The notes beneath the pieces are model-generated. The model worked only from the letters and a program-made list of their open reading frames with translations, had not been told where the DNA came from and did not search any database. Position numbers and translations under genes: made by a program. From CAZHPR01 sp964534305 (GTDB taxonomy: Bacteria; Patescibacteriota; Minisyncoccia; Phycocordibacterales; WO2-35-19): DNA of 64,000 nucleotides. Shown piece after piece: positions 1-9,127 of the stretch (within the stretch, counting starts at the first letter, position 1; each line of letters begins with the position of its first letter). The DNA is taken from contig CAZHPR010000003.1 in assembly GCA_964534305.1 (NCBI GenBank), positions 9,482 through 73,481 on the forward strand, given 5' to 3'.

Positions 1-2988
1 GTTGGAGATTGGGGCGGTAGGACGAGTGGCATAGTTCGTGTAGATGGTAAAGCTTATATAATTCCAGAATTTTGGGAACGTCAGCCTAGAAAAATTACAG
101 TTACTCAAAATGAAATCATACTCACCTTTTTTGAAGGTTCGGTTCCGTTGAGGGATGGTGAGGATGCGTGGGATAGATTTTCTATTTTAAACGCAAACCA
201 ACCAGACTCGGTATTGATTGATGAAGCTGAAGGTTTGCCCAATTTGACGCTGGCACAAAGACAGGCGCTGCTGACTCGTTTTGGTATTGCTCCTGAAAAT
301 TTGACATCCACTGATTCTACCTTACAGCAATATATAAACAAGTACAATCAGTGGATGGGTACCGCATGGGAAAAGAAATATGCAGACGACAACCCTGCAA
401 GGTCATGGAGTGGAGAAGTTGACTCTATGAAAACTACCCTGTTTTCTCTCTTTGAAAGAGGAGAAGAACTACCATACTCGCATCCTCGTACCTATACATG
501 GAGAGACTATGGTGATATTTGGTGGGCGGAAGGTATGAGTGGTCTTCATTATGATTGGGTCAGACATGCTTTTAAACATTATTTAAGAACTGGTAATAAG
601 GATGCACTTAGATGGGGTATGTCAGCAGCGAGACATTCTATAAGTGTAGATATGATCTGGATTACAAAAGATTATGGGCAATATGCGGGAATTGCTCGTT
701 ATGAAAAGGGTTCTGCGCATGGTGAAGAGTTGAGCGGCTATGCGTATGTAGGTAAAGCTAGTCATACTTGGGGTGAAGGATTATTCATTGCGGCTGCTGT
801 AACTAATGACCCATGGTTAAATGAGGCGGCAATTCAGCGTGCCGAATTTGCTTGGAATTCTTTGTCTGGTAATAATAAGTTTAATTGGAATTTAAGTGGT
901 GAGACCCGTACTTATACGTGGCCCATGCAAATTTTACTCACCGCTTATAAAGAGACGGGTAATGAAAAGTATTGGAACAAAGCTCAACAGGCAATGTCTG
1001 AACTTTACAGGCAAGAACAAGCTAGTGGAGGGAAGGGTTATTTCCAGAACCTTTCTTATACTGGGGTTGGTCAAGTTTCTGCTCTTATGACAGCATACTC
1101 TACTAAACCAGTGACAGAGTATGCAGAAATTGCTATAGCAAAAGGAGTTTGGCCAAAAGAATATGACGACATGTTAGATAGGATGGGTACTTTTATAACC
1201 ACACCTGTACCGGTTGGGGCTTACTATCCTGGTGATTCAACAAAGGTTGGTTCATACGCTTACTTTTATTGCCCCGTCGGGCAAACTTGTGGGACTATAG
1301 TTACAGGTAGTCCAGATCCTGCTTGGAATACACAAATGTCAAATTTATTAGTTTGGCTTAGTAGAAGAAATCCTACCAAATGGACAAGTATAACAAAAAC
1401 AGTTATATCAGATGCACTAAATAGAACTGTTCATCCAAGCGGAAAGGTTGGGTATTTGAATAATCAGTATTCTCGGTCGCAAACCAAAATATTGGGTTGG
1501 GCGAATTTATTTATGGATCAACCGGCAATGTGGATGGGAGGAATGTTACCTTCTTTAACAAATATCACTTTTAGCACATTAGCACAAGCCACTCCTTTTG
1601 CCTTAACCACCGACACCACAGCCCCTACTGTCTCTAATATATTTACTAACTCTATCTCAACTTCTACAGCTACCATTCTTTGGAATACCAGTGAGCTTTC
1701 TGACACTCAGGTGGAATACGGTCTAACTACTTCCTATGGTTCTAACTCTACAATTAAAGGCAGTGTAACAAGAGTAACCAGTCATTTTGTTAGCTTAACC
1801 GGACTTACCCCAAACACTACCTACAACTATAGAGTAAGGTCTAGAGACGCTGCAGGAAACCTGGGTATTTCTTCTAACCAAACCTTTAAAACTTTGGCAA
1901 TCAGTTCAACTTCTACTACTACACCTGCTATATTAGATGTTAGCACTAAGTTTAGAGCCGGAGAAAAAGTAAAAGTAACATCTAATTTGAATGTTCGTGC
2001 TACCGCCTCAACGAATGGAACTTTGTTAGGGACTCAACCTTTGGGGAGTACTGGGACTATCGTTGGTGGCCCGACAAACAATAACGGTTTTAATTGGTGG
2101 AATGTAAATTATGACTCTGGTATTGATGGCTGGTCTGTAGAAGATTTTTTGCAAACTTACACCTCCCCAATTGCTCCTTTGAATAATACATCGTCCTCGT
2201 CTTCTGGTGGCGACTCAAGCACAGGTATTTCAAATACAACCACATCCTCAATAAATTCATCAAAAGGAGGTGTAGAACAAAATACAACTCAAACATCAAT
2301 ACCTAATATAAAATCCACTTCAGGTACAGTAACAGCAAACACCAAAACAACCACCACCGGATCTTCAGACATTAGACAAACAACTACTGTAAACTCTAAA
2401 AATCCAAACCTCAAACCAATCTATCAAAACCTCTCTCGAGGTTCAAAGCACTCAGAGGTCATCACAGTCCAACAGCTACTGGTCAAAGAATCCCTCCTTT
2501 CAGCAGACTCAGCAACAGGTTTCTATGGCCCTATAACAGAAGAAGCAATCAAAGCCTTCCAGAGAAAGTACAATATAGTCTCTTCTGGTACTCCTCTTAC
2601 CACTGGTTATGGTGCTATAGGTCCTAAAACAAGAATGAAGATCAATGAACTTCTAGGTATTACTTCCATTGGTTCAACAAGCTTACCAAAATCAAGTGGG
2701 GTACAAGCAACAACTCAAACCACTGTCCCAGCCAAAACCAAACTAACCAAACCTATATCTAGAGGAGCTAAAGGTGGTGATGTTGTAACACTCCAAAATG
2801 TCCTCATCAAAGAAGGTCTTCTCTCTGCAGACTCAGCAACAGGCTTCTTCGGCCTTCTCACAGAAGCAGCACTCAAAGCCTTCCAAAAGAAGTACAATAT
2901 AGTTATCTCTGGTACCCCAACTACTACTGGCTTCGGTTCTACCGGACCAAAGACTAGAGCGAAGCTGAATGAGTTGGCGGGATATTAG
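1..2988 (+). CDS. Secreted multidomain protein with FnIII, SH3b and two peptidoglycan-binding domains (5' end missing)
   Basis: The frame is open from base 1, so the real start lies outside the window; the TTG at 148 is only the first in-window start-like codon. The N-terminal half is rich in Trp and His (for example WWAEGMSGLHYDW near base 520 and SHTWGEGLF near 765) and has the feel of an alpha/alpha-toroid glycan lyase or hydrolase, possibly of the exo-rhamnogalacturonan-lyase (YetA/PcRGLX) type. That assignment is a guess. Then follow a fibronectin III domain (about 1612-1896), a bacterial SH3 domain (1950-2155), a Ser/Thr-rich linker, and two PG_binding_1 domains (2410-2665, 2749-2985) nearly identical to each other (both contain LLSADSATGF). 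It probably acts at the cell surface on a glycan while bound to peptidoglycan. The stop codon is TAG at 2986. Confidence 0.7.
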   Translation, partial: VGDWGGRTSGIVRVDGKAYIIPEFWERQPRKITVTQNEIILTFFEGSVPLRDGEDAWDRFSILNANQPDSVLIDEAEGLPNLTLAQRQALLTRFGIAPENLTSTDSTLQQYINKYNQWMGTAWEKKYADDNPARSWSGEVDSMKTTLFSLFERGEELPYSHPRTYTWRDYGDIWWAEGMSGLHYDWVRHAFKHYLRTGNKDALRWGMSAARHSISVDMIWITKDYGQYAGIARYEKGSAHGEELSGYAYVGKASHTWGEGLFIAAAVTNDPWLNEAAIQRAEFAWNSLSGNNKFNWNLSGETRTYTWPMQILLTAYKETGNEKYWNKAQQAMSELYRQEQASGGKGYFQNLSYTGVGQVSALMTAYSTKPVTEYAEIAIAKGVWPKEYDDMLDRMGTFITTPVPVGAYYPGDSTKVGSYAYFYCPVGQTCGTIVTGSPDPAWNTQMSNLLVWLSRRNPTKWTSITKTVISDALNRTVHPSGKVGYLNNQYSRSQTKILGWANLFMDQPAMWMGGMLPSLTNITFSTLAQATPFALTTDTTAPTVSNIFTNSISTSTATILWNTSELSDTQVEYGLTTSYGSNSTIKGSVTRVTSHFVSLTGLTPNTTYNYRVRSRDAAGNLGISSNQTFKTLAISSTSTTTPAILDVSTKFRAGEKVKVTSNLNVRATASTNGTLLGTQPLGSTGTIVGGPTNNNGFNWWNVNYDSGIDGWSVEDFLQTYTSPIAPLNNTSSSSSGGDSSTGISNTTTSSINSSKGGVEQNTTQTSIPNIKSTSGTVTANTKTTTTGSSDIRQTTTVNSKNPNLKPIYQNLSRGSKHSEVITVQQLLVKESLLSADSATGFYGPITEEAIKAFQRKYNIVSSGTPLTTGYGAIGPKTRMKINELLGITSIGSTSLPKSSGVQATTQTTVPAKTKLTKPISRGAKGGDVVTLQNVLIKEGLLSADSATGFFGLLTEAALKAFQKKYNIVISGTPTTTGFGSTGPKTRAKLNELAGY

Positions 2989-3027
2989 ATTAGCTCTAAA
3001 AAAATCTTTGTAGTATCATTTTAGACA

Positions 3028-4671
3028 ATGGTACAAAAGGCTTTTCGTCTATTATCTAGTCAATTAGTAAATCTAAAGCAGGCAGCTTTTTGGCTTGCAG
3101 TCTTCTCCCTTATATCTCAAATCATTGCTCTTGGTAGGGACAGGCTTCTCGCTCACAACTTTGGAGCTGGAGCAGAATTGGATATTTACTATGCTGCTTT
3201 TAGAATCCCAGATTTACTTTTTGTAACAGTTGCTTCACTTGTTTCTATTTCAGCTCTAGTACCACTTTTTGCAAAAAAACAAAGTGAAGGAGAAGGGCAC
3301 CTAAGAGATGCTACGGATTCAATATTTACGGTCTTTTTTTTAACAATAATAGTTTCTTGTTTAATATTATTTTTATTAATGCCGATTATAATACCGGCTA
3401 TATTTTCTACTTTTGATCAGAGTGTTAATTTACAGATAATAAAACTTTCTCGGATACTCTTGCTCTCGCCACTACTTTTGGGGTTATCAAACTTTTTTGG
3501 AAGCATAGTTCAATACCAGAATAGGTTTATCCTGTACTCTTTAAGTCCAATACTTTACAACTTGGGAATCGTTGCTGGGATCACTTTTGGGGTAGAGGAG
3601 CTTGGTATCAAGGCTGTCGTCTATGGAGTTGTCTTTGGTGCGGTTTTACACTTGTTGCTTCAGGCGGTTTTTGTTATTAATTCTGATTTTAGACCAAAGT
3701 TTACAAGCAGAATAAAATGGAAAGATGTCTTGGAGACTGCGCTGGTCTCGATACCAAGAACGCTCTCGCTCTCTATCGTAAGTTTTGTAAGTTTTATTTT
3801 TGTGATACTTGCTGGCAGACTGGGCGAAGGATCTATTGCTGTCTTTAGCTTTGCTTTCAATCTTCAATCAGCGCCTCTCTCTCTTATTGGCGTCAGTCTC
3901 TCTTTGGCGGCATTTCCATCTCTGGCGGTTTCTGCGGCCAGAAAAAATACGGAAGAGGTCGTCTCCAGAATAACAGACGGTCTTCGCTACATAATATTTT
4001 GGTCCGTTCCTGCAACTGCACTGTTTATTGTGCTCAGAGCACATATAGTTCGAGTGGTGCTTGGTTCGGGAGTTTTTGACTGGCCGTCTACCAGGCTTAC
4101 AGCTGCGGTCTTTGCTCTCTTTGTTCTTTCTTTGGTATTTCAAGGGGTGCAACTTTTTCTTTCCAGATCTCACTATGCTTTAGGTAAAACAAAATTACCA
4201 CTTCTCGGCAATTTAATTGGTGGCCTGTTTTCTATAATTACAGCTTTTTTACTTATAAAATATTTCTTAAATTTTTCTAATACCCTCAACCTTGTCTCTA
4301 GTTGGTTAAAAATATCTGATCTTAGGATAAGCGTGCTTATACTACCACTATCATTTTCTCTTGGTATTTTTGTGAGCACCCTTATATTGTTTTTTGGTCT
4401 GGGCAAGGAATTGTTTGGTGTCATTCTCTCAAATATAAAAAGAGTGATATATGAAAGTTTTTTGAATGGTATTGTGATCGCTTCTACTACTTATATTGTT
4501 TTAAATATTTCTGACGGTTTTTTTAATCTGGACAAGTTTTTTGGAGTTTTCTTGCATGGCGCTATATCCGGCATCATCGGTATCCTTGTAGCTGGGCTAT
4601 TTCTAAAGCTCTTGGATAATAACGAATTTAAGGGTATAGTTCTTAGTCTAAAGACAAAAAGTCTTGAATAG
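3028..4671 (+). CDS. murJ: Lipid II flippase MurJ (MviN family)
   Basis: A 547-residue polytopic membrane protein with about 14 hydrophobic helices, the usual MurJ size. Its N-terminus (ALGRDRLLAHNFGAG, then DIYYAAFRIPD) is the characteristic MurJ opening. MurJ moves lipid II, the peptidoglycan precursor, to the outer face of the membrane, which fits the mraY, murG and ftsW/rodA genes at 29.7-33.1 kb. The ATG at 3028 has no Shine-Dalgarno; a -10-like TATCAT (3014-3019) lies 8 nt upstream, so the mRNA is probably leaderless. lepA starts 2 nt after the stop, implying co-transcription. Confidence 0.93.
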   Translation: MVQKAFRLLSSQLVNLKQAAFWLAVFSLISQIIALGRDRLLAHNFGAGAELDIYYAAFRIPDLLFVTVASLVSISALVPLFAKKQSEGEGHLRDATDSIFTVFFLTIIVSCLILFLLMPIIIPAIFSTFDQSVNLQIIKLSRILLLSPLLLGLSNFFGSIVQYQNRFILYSLSPILYNLGIVAGITFGVEELGIKAVVYGVVFGAVLHLLLQAVFVINSDFRPKFTSRIKWKDVLETALVSIPRTLSLSIVSFVSFIFVILAGRLGEGSIAVFSFAFNLQSAPLSLIGVSLSLAAFPSLAVSAARKNTEEVVSRITDGLRYIIFWSVPATALFIVLRAHIVRVVLGSGVFDWPSTRLTAAVFALFVLSLVFQGVQLFLSRSHYALGKTKLPLLGNLIGGLFSIITAFLLIKYFLNFSNTLNLVSSWLKISDLRISVLILPLSFSLGIFVSTLILFFGLGKELFGVILSNIKRVIYESFLNGIVIASTTYIVLNISDGFFNLDKFFGVFLHGAISGIIGILVAGLFLKLLDNNEFKGIVLSLKTKSLE

Positions 4672-4673
4672 CT

Positions 4674-6503
4674 ATGAAAAATATCAGAAATTTTTGTATT
4701 ATTGCCCACATTGATCACGGCAAGTCCACCCTAGCTGATAGGATGCTTGAGATAACCGGTACTGTAGAAAAACGCAAAATGGTAGATCAGGTTCTTGACT
4801 CCATGGAACTTGAGAGGGAAAGAGGGATAACCATAAAAATGCAACCGGTTAGAATGATTTATAAATCTAATCATTCTAACCGTCCTGAACGCAGTGAAGG
4901 GCAGGTAAGGATAGACGACAAAGAATACATTCTGAACTTGATAGATACTCCCGGCCACATAGATTTTGCTTACGAAGTATCTCGGGCTCTTACTGCCGTC
5001 GAAGGCGTGGTGCTTCTTGTAGATTCTACCCAGGGGGTGCAAGCACAAACAATATCAGTGCTCAATATGGCCAAAGAGATGAACCTCTCTATAATACCGG
5101 CTGTAAGTAAAATAGATTCACCGCTCGCCAGAATCTCTGAAGTAAAAGATGAGATTGTAAAAATATTAGGGATAGAAAAGGATTCAATACTAGAAGTCTC
5201 TGGTAGGACGGGCGAAGGAGTAGAAGAGTTGCTTCGGACAGTTGTAAAAAGGGTGCCAGCTCCAAGTGGTAGAGAAGAATCAGCACTTTCTTGTTTGGTA
5301 TTTGATTTTAAATATTCTACTCACCAGGGAATATCGGTGTTTGTTCGTGTTGTTGAGGGAGAGGTAAAATCTGGCGATCAGCTTCTTTTTAGGATAGCTG
5401 GCGAGAAATTCAAATCTTTGGAAGTTGGAATTTTTGATCCGAAAGAAAGACGGGTAGAAAAGCTTGGTCCAGGAGAAATTGGTTATATTGTAACTGGTAT
5501 CAAAAGTGCTGGAATCGCTTCAGTCGGAGACACTATAGGCAAACAAGGGGAAGCCGCTTCCGCTCTGCCCGGCTATGGTGTACCCAAGCCTGTTGTTTGG
5601 GCTTCTATATTTCCAGAGGATCAGGGGGAGTTTGTTTCTCTAAAGCAAGCTCTTTCTAGGCTACACTTATCAGACTCCTCTCTCTCCTATGAAGAAGAAT
5701 CTTCTGGAATATTGGGTAAAGGTTTTCGGTGCGGGTGTTTGGGTCTTTTGCATCTTGAGATTGTGATAGAGAGACTCAAAAGAGAGTTTAACCTAGACCT
5801 TATTGTTACCCAGCCTTCTATAAATTATTTTGTTACAAAAAATAACGGCGAGGTTGAGATTGTTTACTCAGCTTCTCTCTTTCCTGATGACGGTCTTATA
5901 AAAAGGATAGAAGAACCTTGGGTTAGAGTTTCTGTAATAACTCCTGCCGAATATGTTAGCAACATAATGCCACTTATCTATGAACACGAGGCAGAAATTG
6001 TAGATACTGAAGTTTTTGGTGATGGTAGGTCAGCGCTACACCTAGAGATGCCCCTCCGAGAGCTTATGCGATCTTTTTTTGATAGACTAAAAAGTGTTTC
6101 TTCTGGATATGCTTCAATTTCCTATGAGCTAATTGGTATGAGAGAAGCGGCGGTCACGAGACTTGATGTGCTCTTCAACGGAGAGGTGATGCCGGCCTTT
6201 TCTCGGGTTGCTTCTCGTAGAACCGTAGAGCAAGATGCGGAAAAAATTGCCGATAAACTACTTTCTGTTATGCCTAGGCAAATGTTTGAGATAAAGGTTC
6301 AGGCTAAAGCTCTCGGTAGAATAATCGCTTCTCGTACTATTTCTGCATTTAGAAAAGATGTCACTCAACATATGTACGGAGGAGATATCACTCGCAAAAT
6401 GAAGCTGAGAGAAAAGCAGAAAAAAGGCAAGAAAAAGATGAGGGAGAGGGGAAGGGTAGATATTCCACACGACGTCTTTCTAAAGGTTATGAAGCCGGAC
6501 TAG
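4674..6503 (+). CDS. lepA: Elongation factor 4 (LepA), translational GTPase
   Basis: 609 residues, in the LepA size range. G1 motif AHIDHGKST at residues 11-19, G3 DTPGH at about 91-95, G4-like SKID near 145, and the LepA-specific C-terminal domain. It remodels stalled or mis-translocated ribosomes. It follows murJ by 2 nt and lacks an SD, so translation is probably coupled. Odd feature: in the switch region, between MQPVRMIYKS and DKEYILNLIDTPGH, there is an extra stretch of roughly 15-20 residues encoded by a palindromic repeat (4846-4911) absent from typical LepA proteins. The reading frame is kept across it. Confidence 0.95.
   Translation: MKNIRNFCIIAHIDHGKSTLADRMLEITGTVEKRKMVDQVLDSMELERERGITIKMQPVRMIYKSNHSNRPERSEGQVRIDDKEYILNLIDTPGHIDFAYEVSRALTAVEGVVLLVDSTQGVQAQTISVLNMAKEMNLSIIPAVSKIDSPLARISEVKDEIVKILGIEKDSILEVSGRTGEGVEELLRTVVKRVPAPSGREESALSCLVFDFKYSTHQGISVFVRVVEGEVKSGDQLLFRIAGEKFKSLEVGIFDPKERRVEKLGPGEIGYIVTGIKSAGIASVGDTIGKQGEAASALPGYGVPKPVVWASIFPEDQGEFVSLKQALSRLHLSDSSLSYEEESSGILGKGFRCGCLGLLHLEIVIERLKREFNLDLIVTQPSINYFVTKNNGEVEIVYSASLFPDDGLIKRIEEPWVRVSVITPAEYVSNIMPLIYEHEAEIVDTEVFGDGRSALHLEMPLRELMRSFFDRLKSVSSGYASISYELIGMREAAVTRLDVLFNGEVMPAFSRVASRRTVEQDAEKIADKLLSVMPRQMFEIKVQAKALGRIIASRTISAFRKDVTQHMYGGDITRKMKLREKQKKGKKKMRERGRVDIPHDVFLKVMKPD
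4846..4911 (+). repeat. Palindromic REP-like element inserted in frame in lepA
   Basis: Perfect 14-bp inverted repeat: arm 4846-4859 (CGGTTAGAATGATT) is the reverse complement of 4869-4882, with a 9-nt loop. It is followed by CCTGAACGCAGTGAAGG (4884-4900), which shares the core TGA-CG-AGT-GAA with the repeat in trpS at 41412-41434. The encoded peptide (HSNRPERSEGQ) interrupts an otherwise conserved LepA segment. Confidence 0.8.
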
Positions 6504-6530
6504 AACTTGTTTCCACAGCTGCATTAAAGT

Positions 6531-6565
6531 ACTACCTAATATTATTGGGTATAATATTAGGTAGT
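6531..6565 (+). terminator. Strong hairpin after lepA
   Basis: Perfect 14-bp stem (6531-6544 with 6552-6565) and a 7-nt loop, 28 nt after the lepA stop. There is no clean U-tract, so this is a likely but not certain terminator of the murJ-lepA transcript. TATAAT at 6550-6555 lies in the loop and right arm and could instead be the -10 element of the next gene. Confidence 0.5.
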
Positions 6566-6603
6566 GTTTACTTTTAGAAAACAAACTCTATTTTTAAATT
6601 GAA

Positions 6604-8445
6604 ATGAAAAATAATAATTTTCTCAACTGGGCTTTGTTGGTTGTTGTCTTTACTTTTGTTGTTTATACACTCGGGAATGAGGCTAGTAATGGTGAGTTAA
6701 GGGATTCTTTGCTCGCGAGTGTCGGTAGGAATAAAAATATTGTTACTGAATCAAGTGTAGAAAAAGGAGGTAAGGCCGGTAAGTCAGAAGATTATATTTT
6801 AATAAAATTTAAAGAAAATATAGGCCAGTCTAAAAAAGATGAAATACTTTCAAAACATAAACTCAAGGAAAAAACCGAGATAAAAGGTATTGGTGTGAAG
6901 ATGGTGTATATAGGTGAGGATGATACTGTTGATGAGGTCTTAAATAGAATTAATAACACAGACAAGGAGAATGTGGAATTTGTGGAGGCAGATGAGGTTG
7001 TTGCTCCTGAAGTTATACCCAATGATCAGTATTATTCTTCGCAATGGGCTCTTCCAAAAATATCAGCTCCTCTGGCCTGGGATAGCGGTACTAGTTCTAC
7101 AGTCATAACTGTTGGTATCGCTGATACTGGTGTTGATTGTAGTCATTTAGATCTTGCTCAGAACTGTGTAGCGGGGTGGAATTTTTATGACAACAATAGT
7201 AATACGAGTGATGTCCATGGTCACGGAACTAAGGTTGCGGGTACCGTATCTTCTGTATCTAATAATCTAATCGGTGTGTCCGGGGTTTCTTGGAATGCAA
7301 AAATAATGCCTCTTAGGATATCTGATCTTGCTGGTTATGGTAGTTGGTCTGCTATGGCGAATTCTATTGTCTATGCCGCTGATCGTGGTGTTAGAGTTGT
7401 AAACATGAGTTATAGAGCTTCTGAAAGCTCAGCAATAAAAAGTGCTGCTGAATATCTAAATAAAAAAGGTGGAGTTATTACAATTTCTGCCGGCAATCAG
7501 TCTGAAAATGTAACACTGCCAGACAATCCGTATGTCCTAACTGTCGGCGGCAGTGACTCTAATGATGTTAGATATTCCTGGTCTAACTACGGTTCTATTG
7601 TTGATGTTTTTGCACCTGGTTCTGTCTATACCACAAGTAGAGGAGGCGGTTATTCTGGATTCTCTGGTACTTCTGCTTCCGCTCCAGTCGTGGCTGGTTT
7701 AGCAGCGTTTGTTATTTCTAAAAATCCATCATTATCAGCAAACGACATACAAAACTTAATAAAACAAAACACCGATGATATTGGTGCTACAGGCTTTGAT
7801 CCAATATATTCTTATGGCAGAGTAAATATGAATAAGACATTACAAGCCGCGCTAAATACAACAACCCCTTCTCCTGTAAATGATACAAGTTCTCCATCTT
7901 CTCCATCCAACCTTTCTGCTACTGCCATTGATAGCAGTAGGGTAAATTTATCCTGGATCAATTCTTCAGATAACGTGGGGGTAGATGGCTATGAGATTAC
8001 TAGAAATTCACAAATAATTAGTACAACAAAAAATAACACTTATTCTGATTCTGGTGTTCTTCCTGCTACAACGTATTCATATTCTGTAAGAGCCTATGAT
8101 GCTAATAAAAATTACTCTAGTTCAAGTAATTTGGTATCTGTCACTACTCCTGTTGCCCCTTCTCCAACACTTTCTATATCGTCTTTTCAGGTACTATCAA
8201 AAACAAATACTACAGCTACTATAAAATGGACTACAAATATACCCTCTAGCGGCTCGGTTATCTACGGTACTTCGAAAAGTAGCCTGGGGGGTACGGTCAC
8301 TAGTTTGGAGACAAATGGTACTACACATACGGTAACCCTAACTAACTTAAACCCGGCCACAAATTATTACTACTCAATAAAAGCTGTAGGTGGTGGAACA
8401 ACCGTTACCTCCTCAGTATCTAGCTTCAGGACACTTAGGAAATAG
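6604..8445 (+). CDS. Secreted subtilisin-like serine protease (S8) with two FnIII domains
   Basis: 613 residues. An N-terminal hydrophobic segment (about 9-23) serves as signal or anchor. A prodomain of I9/fervidolysin-propeptide type spans about 62-135 (DYILIKFK start, VEADEV end). The S8 catalytic domain has Asp174 (ADTGVD), His207 (HGHGTKVAG), an oxyanion Asn (SAGNQ) and Ser357 (GTSASAP). Two fibronectin III domains follow (about 430-520 and 525-612). It is exported and presumably processes surface proteins or external protein. All catalytic residues are present, so it should be active. It ends 3 bp before the convergent 33-aa ORF. Confidence 0.93.
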   Translation: MKNNNFLNWALLVVVFTFVVYTLGNEASNGELRDSLLASVGRNKNIVTESSVEKGGKAGKSEDYILIKFKENIGQSKKDEILSKHKLKEKTEIKGIGVKMVYIGEDDTVDEVLNRINNTDKENVEFVEADEVVAPEVIPNDQYYSSQWALPKISAPLAWDSGTSSTVITVGIADTGVDCSHLDLAQNCVAGWNFYDNNSNTSDVHGHGTKVAGTVSSVSNNLIGVSGVSWNAKIMPLRISDLAGYGSWSAMANSIVYAADRGVRVVNMSYRASESSAIKSAAEYLNKKGGVITISAGNQSENVTLPDNPYVLTVGGSDSNDVRYSWSNYGSIVDVFAPGSVYTTSRGGGYSGFSGTSASAPVVAGLAAFVISKNPSLSANDIQNLIKQNTDDIGATGFDPIYSYGRVNMNKTLQAALNTTTPSPVNDTSSPSSPSNLSATAIDSSRVNLSWINSSDNVGVDGYEITRNSQIISTTKNNTYSDSGVLPATTYSYSVRAYDANKNYSSSSNLVSVTTPVAPSPTLSISSFQVLSKTNTTATIKWTTNIPSSGSVIYGTSKSSLGGTVTSLETNGTTHTVTLTNLNPATNYYYSIKAVGGGTTVTSSVSSFRTLRK

Positions 8446-8448
8446 GTT

Positions 8449-8550
8449 CTAGAAAGGGATGTAGACTAGGAGCATCCCGATTATAAGGATCGCGGCCACA
8501 AATATTGAGGCGATTCTTATGAATTTTTGAAATTTTGGGTTCCAAAGCAT
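8449..8550 (-). CDS. Small one-helix membrane protein (33 aa)
   Basis: An ATG at 8550 opens 33 codons ending in TAG: about 12 polar or basic residues (MLWNPKFQKFIR), then a hydrophobic helix (IASIFVAAILIIGMLLVYIPF). This is a typical minimal inner-membrane protein with a positive-inside N-terminus. It is divergent from the FtsB-like gene: the two ATGs are 14 bp apart and their promoters must overlap. It fills the space between two genes almost exactly, which supports it being real. Function unknown. Confidence 0.7.
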   Translation of the reverse strand: MLWNPKFQKFIRIASIFVAAILIIGMLLVYIPF

Positions 8551-8564
8551 GATAGAATATTAAC

Positions 8565-8942
8565 ATGCGCGGAATAAAAAGAAAAAACGAGGGTGATTGG
8601 AAAAAGTATGCATTATTCTGCTTACTACTACTTCTACTCGTGGTCCTGAGCAACTCTACAAGGAAAGTTTATAAAAAAAAGGTGGAAACCGAGAAAGCTC
8701 TTGCGAGAATGCAACAGGAAAGCCGAGAACTAGAAGAGAGGAAAAAAATCTTAGAAGAAAATCTAAACAGGATCCAGACGGATGAGGGAATGGAGTTTGA
8801 GATCCGCAAAAAGTTTAATGTTGCTCGGGCGGGGGAGAGTGTCGCCATTATTGTAGAAGAAGAGGCGACAACCACTCCTCCAAACACTTCGCCATCTCTT
8901 TGGCAAAAATTCAAAAACTTCCTCTCCGGTATTTTTAGGTAA
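8565..8942 (+). CDS. FtsB/DivIC-family septum formation protein
   Basis: 125 residues. A short basic cytoplasmic tail, one transmembrane helix (about 14-29), a charged coiled coil (about 36-75), then EFEIRKKFNVARAGE, matching the FtsB/DivIC sequence after the coiled coil, and a Pro/Thr-rich tail. These proteins bridge FtsL and FtsQ-type partners in the divisome. TAGAAT at 8553-8558 sits 6 nt before the ATG with no SD, so the transcript is predicted leaderless. Confidence 0.85.
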   Translation: MRGIKRKNEGDWKKYALFCLLLLLLVVLSNSTRKVYKKKVETEKALARMQQESRELEERKKILEENLNRIQTDEGMEFEIRKKFNVARAGESVAIIVEEEATTTPPNTSPSLWQKFKNFLSGIFR

Positions 8943-9049
8943 ATTTTTGGGTATATAAAATAGGGCACAAAAACAGACCTTTAAATAAGGGGTTTTGAGG
9001 GTTGTATAAAAAATTGTGCGGAGTGTATTAATTTAGAAAAGAAATTAGC

Positions 9050-9077
9050 TTGCCTAAAACTCTCTATCTGCTATAAT
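9050..9077 (+). promoter_or_regulatory. Sigma-70-like promoter facing the 3' end of the PemK-like gene
   Basis: TTGCCT (9050-9055), 16-nt spacer, TATAAT (9072-9077). No convincing ORF follows on the plus strand. The predicted transcript (from about 9084) runs into a hairpin (9104-9125) directly abutting the stop codon of the convergent toxin-like gene. Confidence 0.6.
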
Positions 9078-9103
9078 ATATGTATATTTGGGGTTACCCA
9101 CGA

Positions 9104-9125
9104 CTCCCGCCAGCAATGGCGGGAG
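9104..9125. repeat. Perfect 9-bp hairpin (CTCCCGCCA / TGGCGGGAG)
   Basis: Arms 9104-9112 and 9117-9125 with a GCAA loop. It lies between the plus-strand promoter at 9050 and the stop of the minus-strand PemK-like gene. It may end a short plus-strand RNA, or be a REP-type repeat; there is no strong U-tract on either strand. Confidence 0.6.
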
Positions 9126-9127
9126 GT

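Noticed and set aside
3868..4173. Reverse-strand ORFs inside murJ and many other genes
   Set aside because: Low-complexity shadows of real genes without start signals or recognisable domains.
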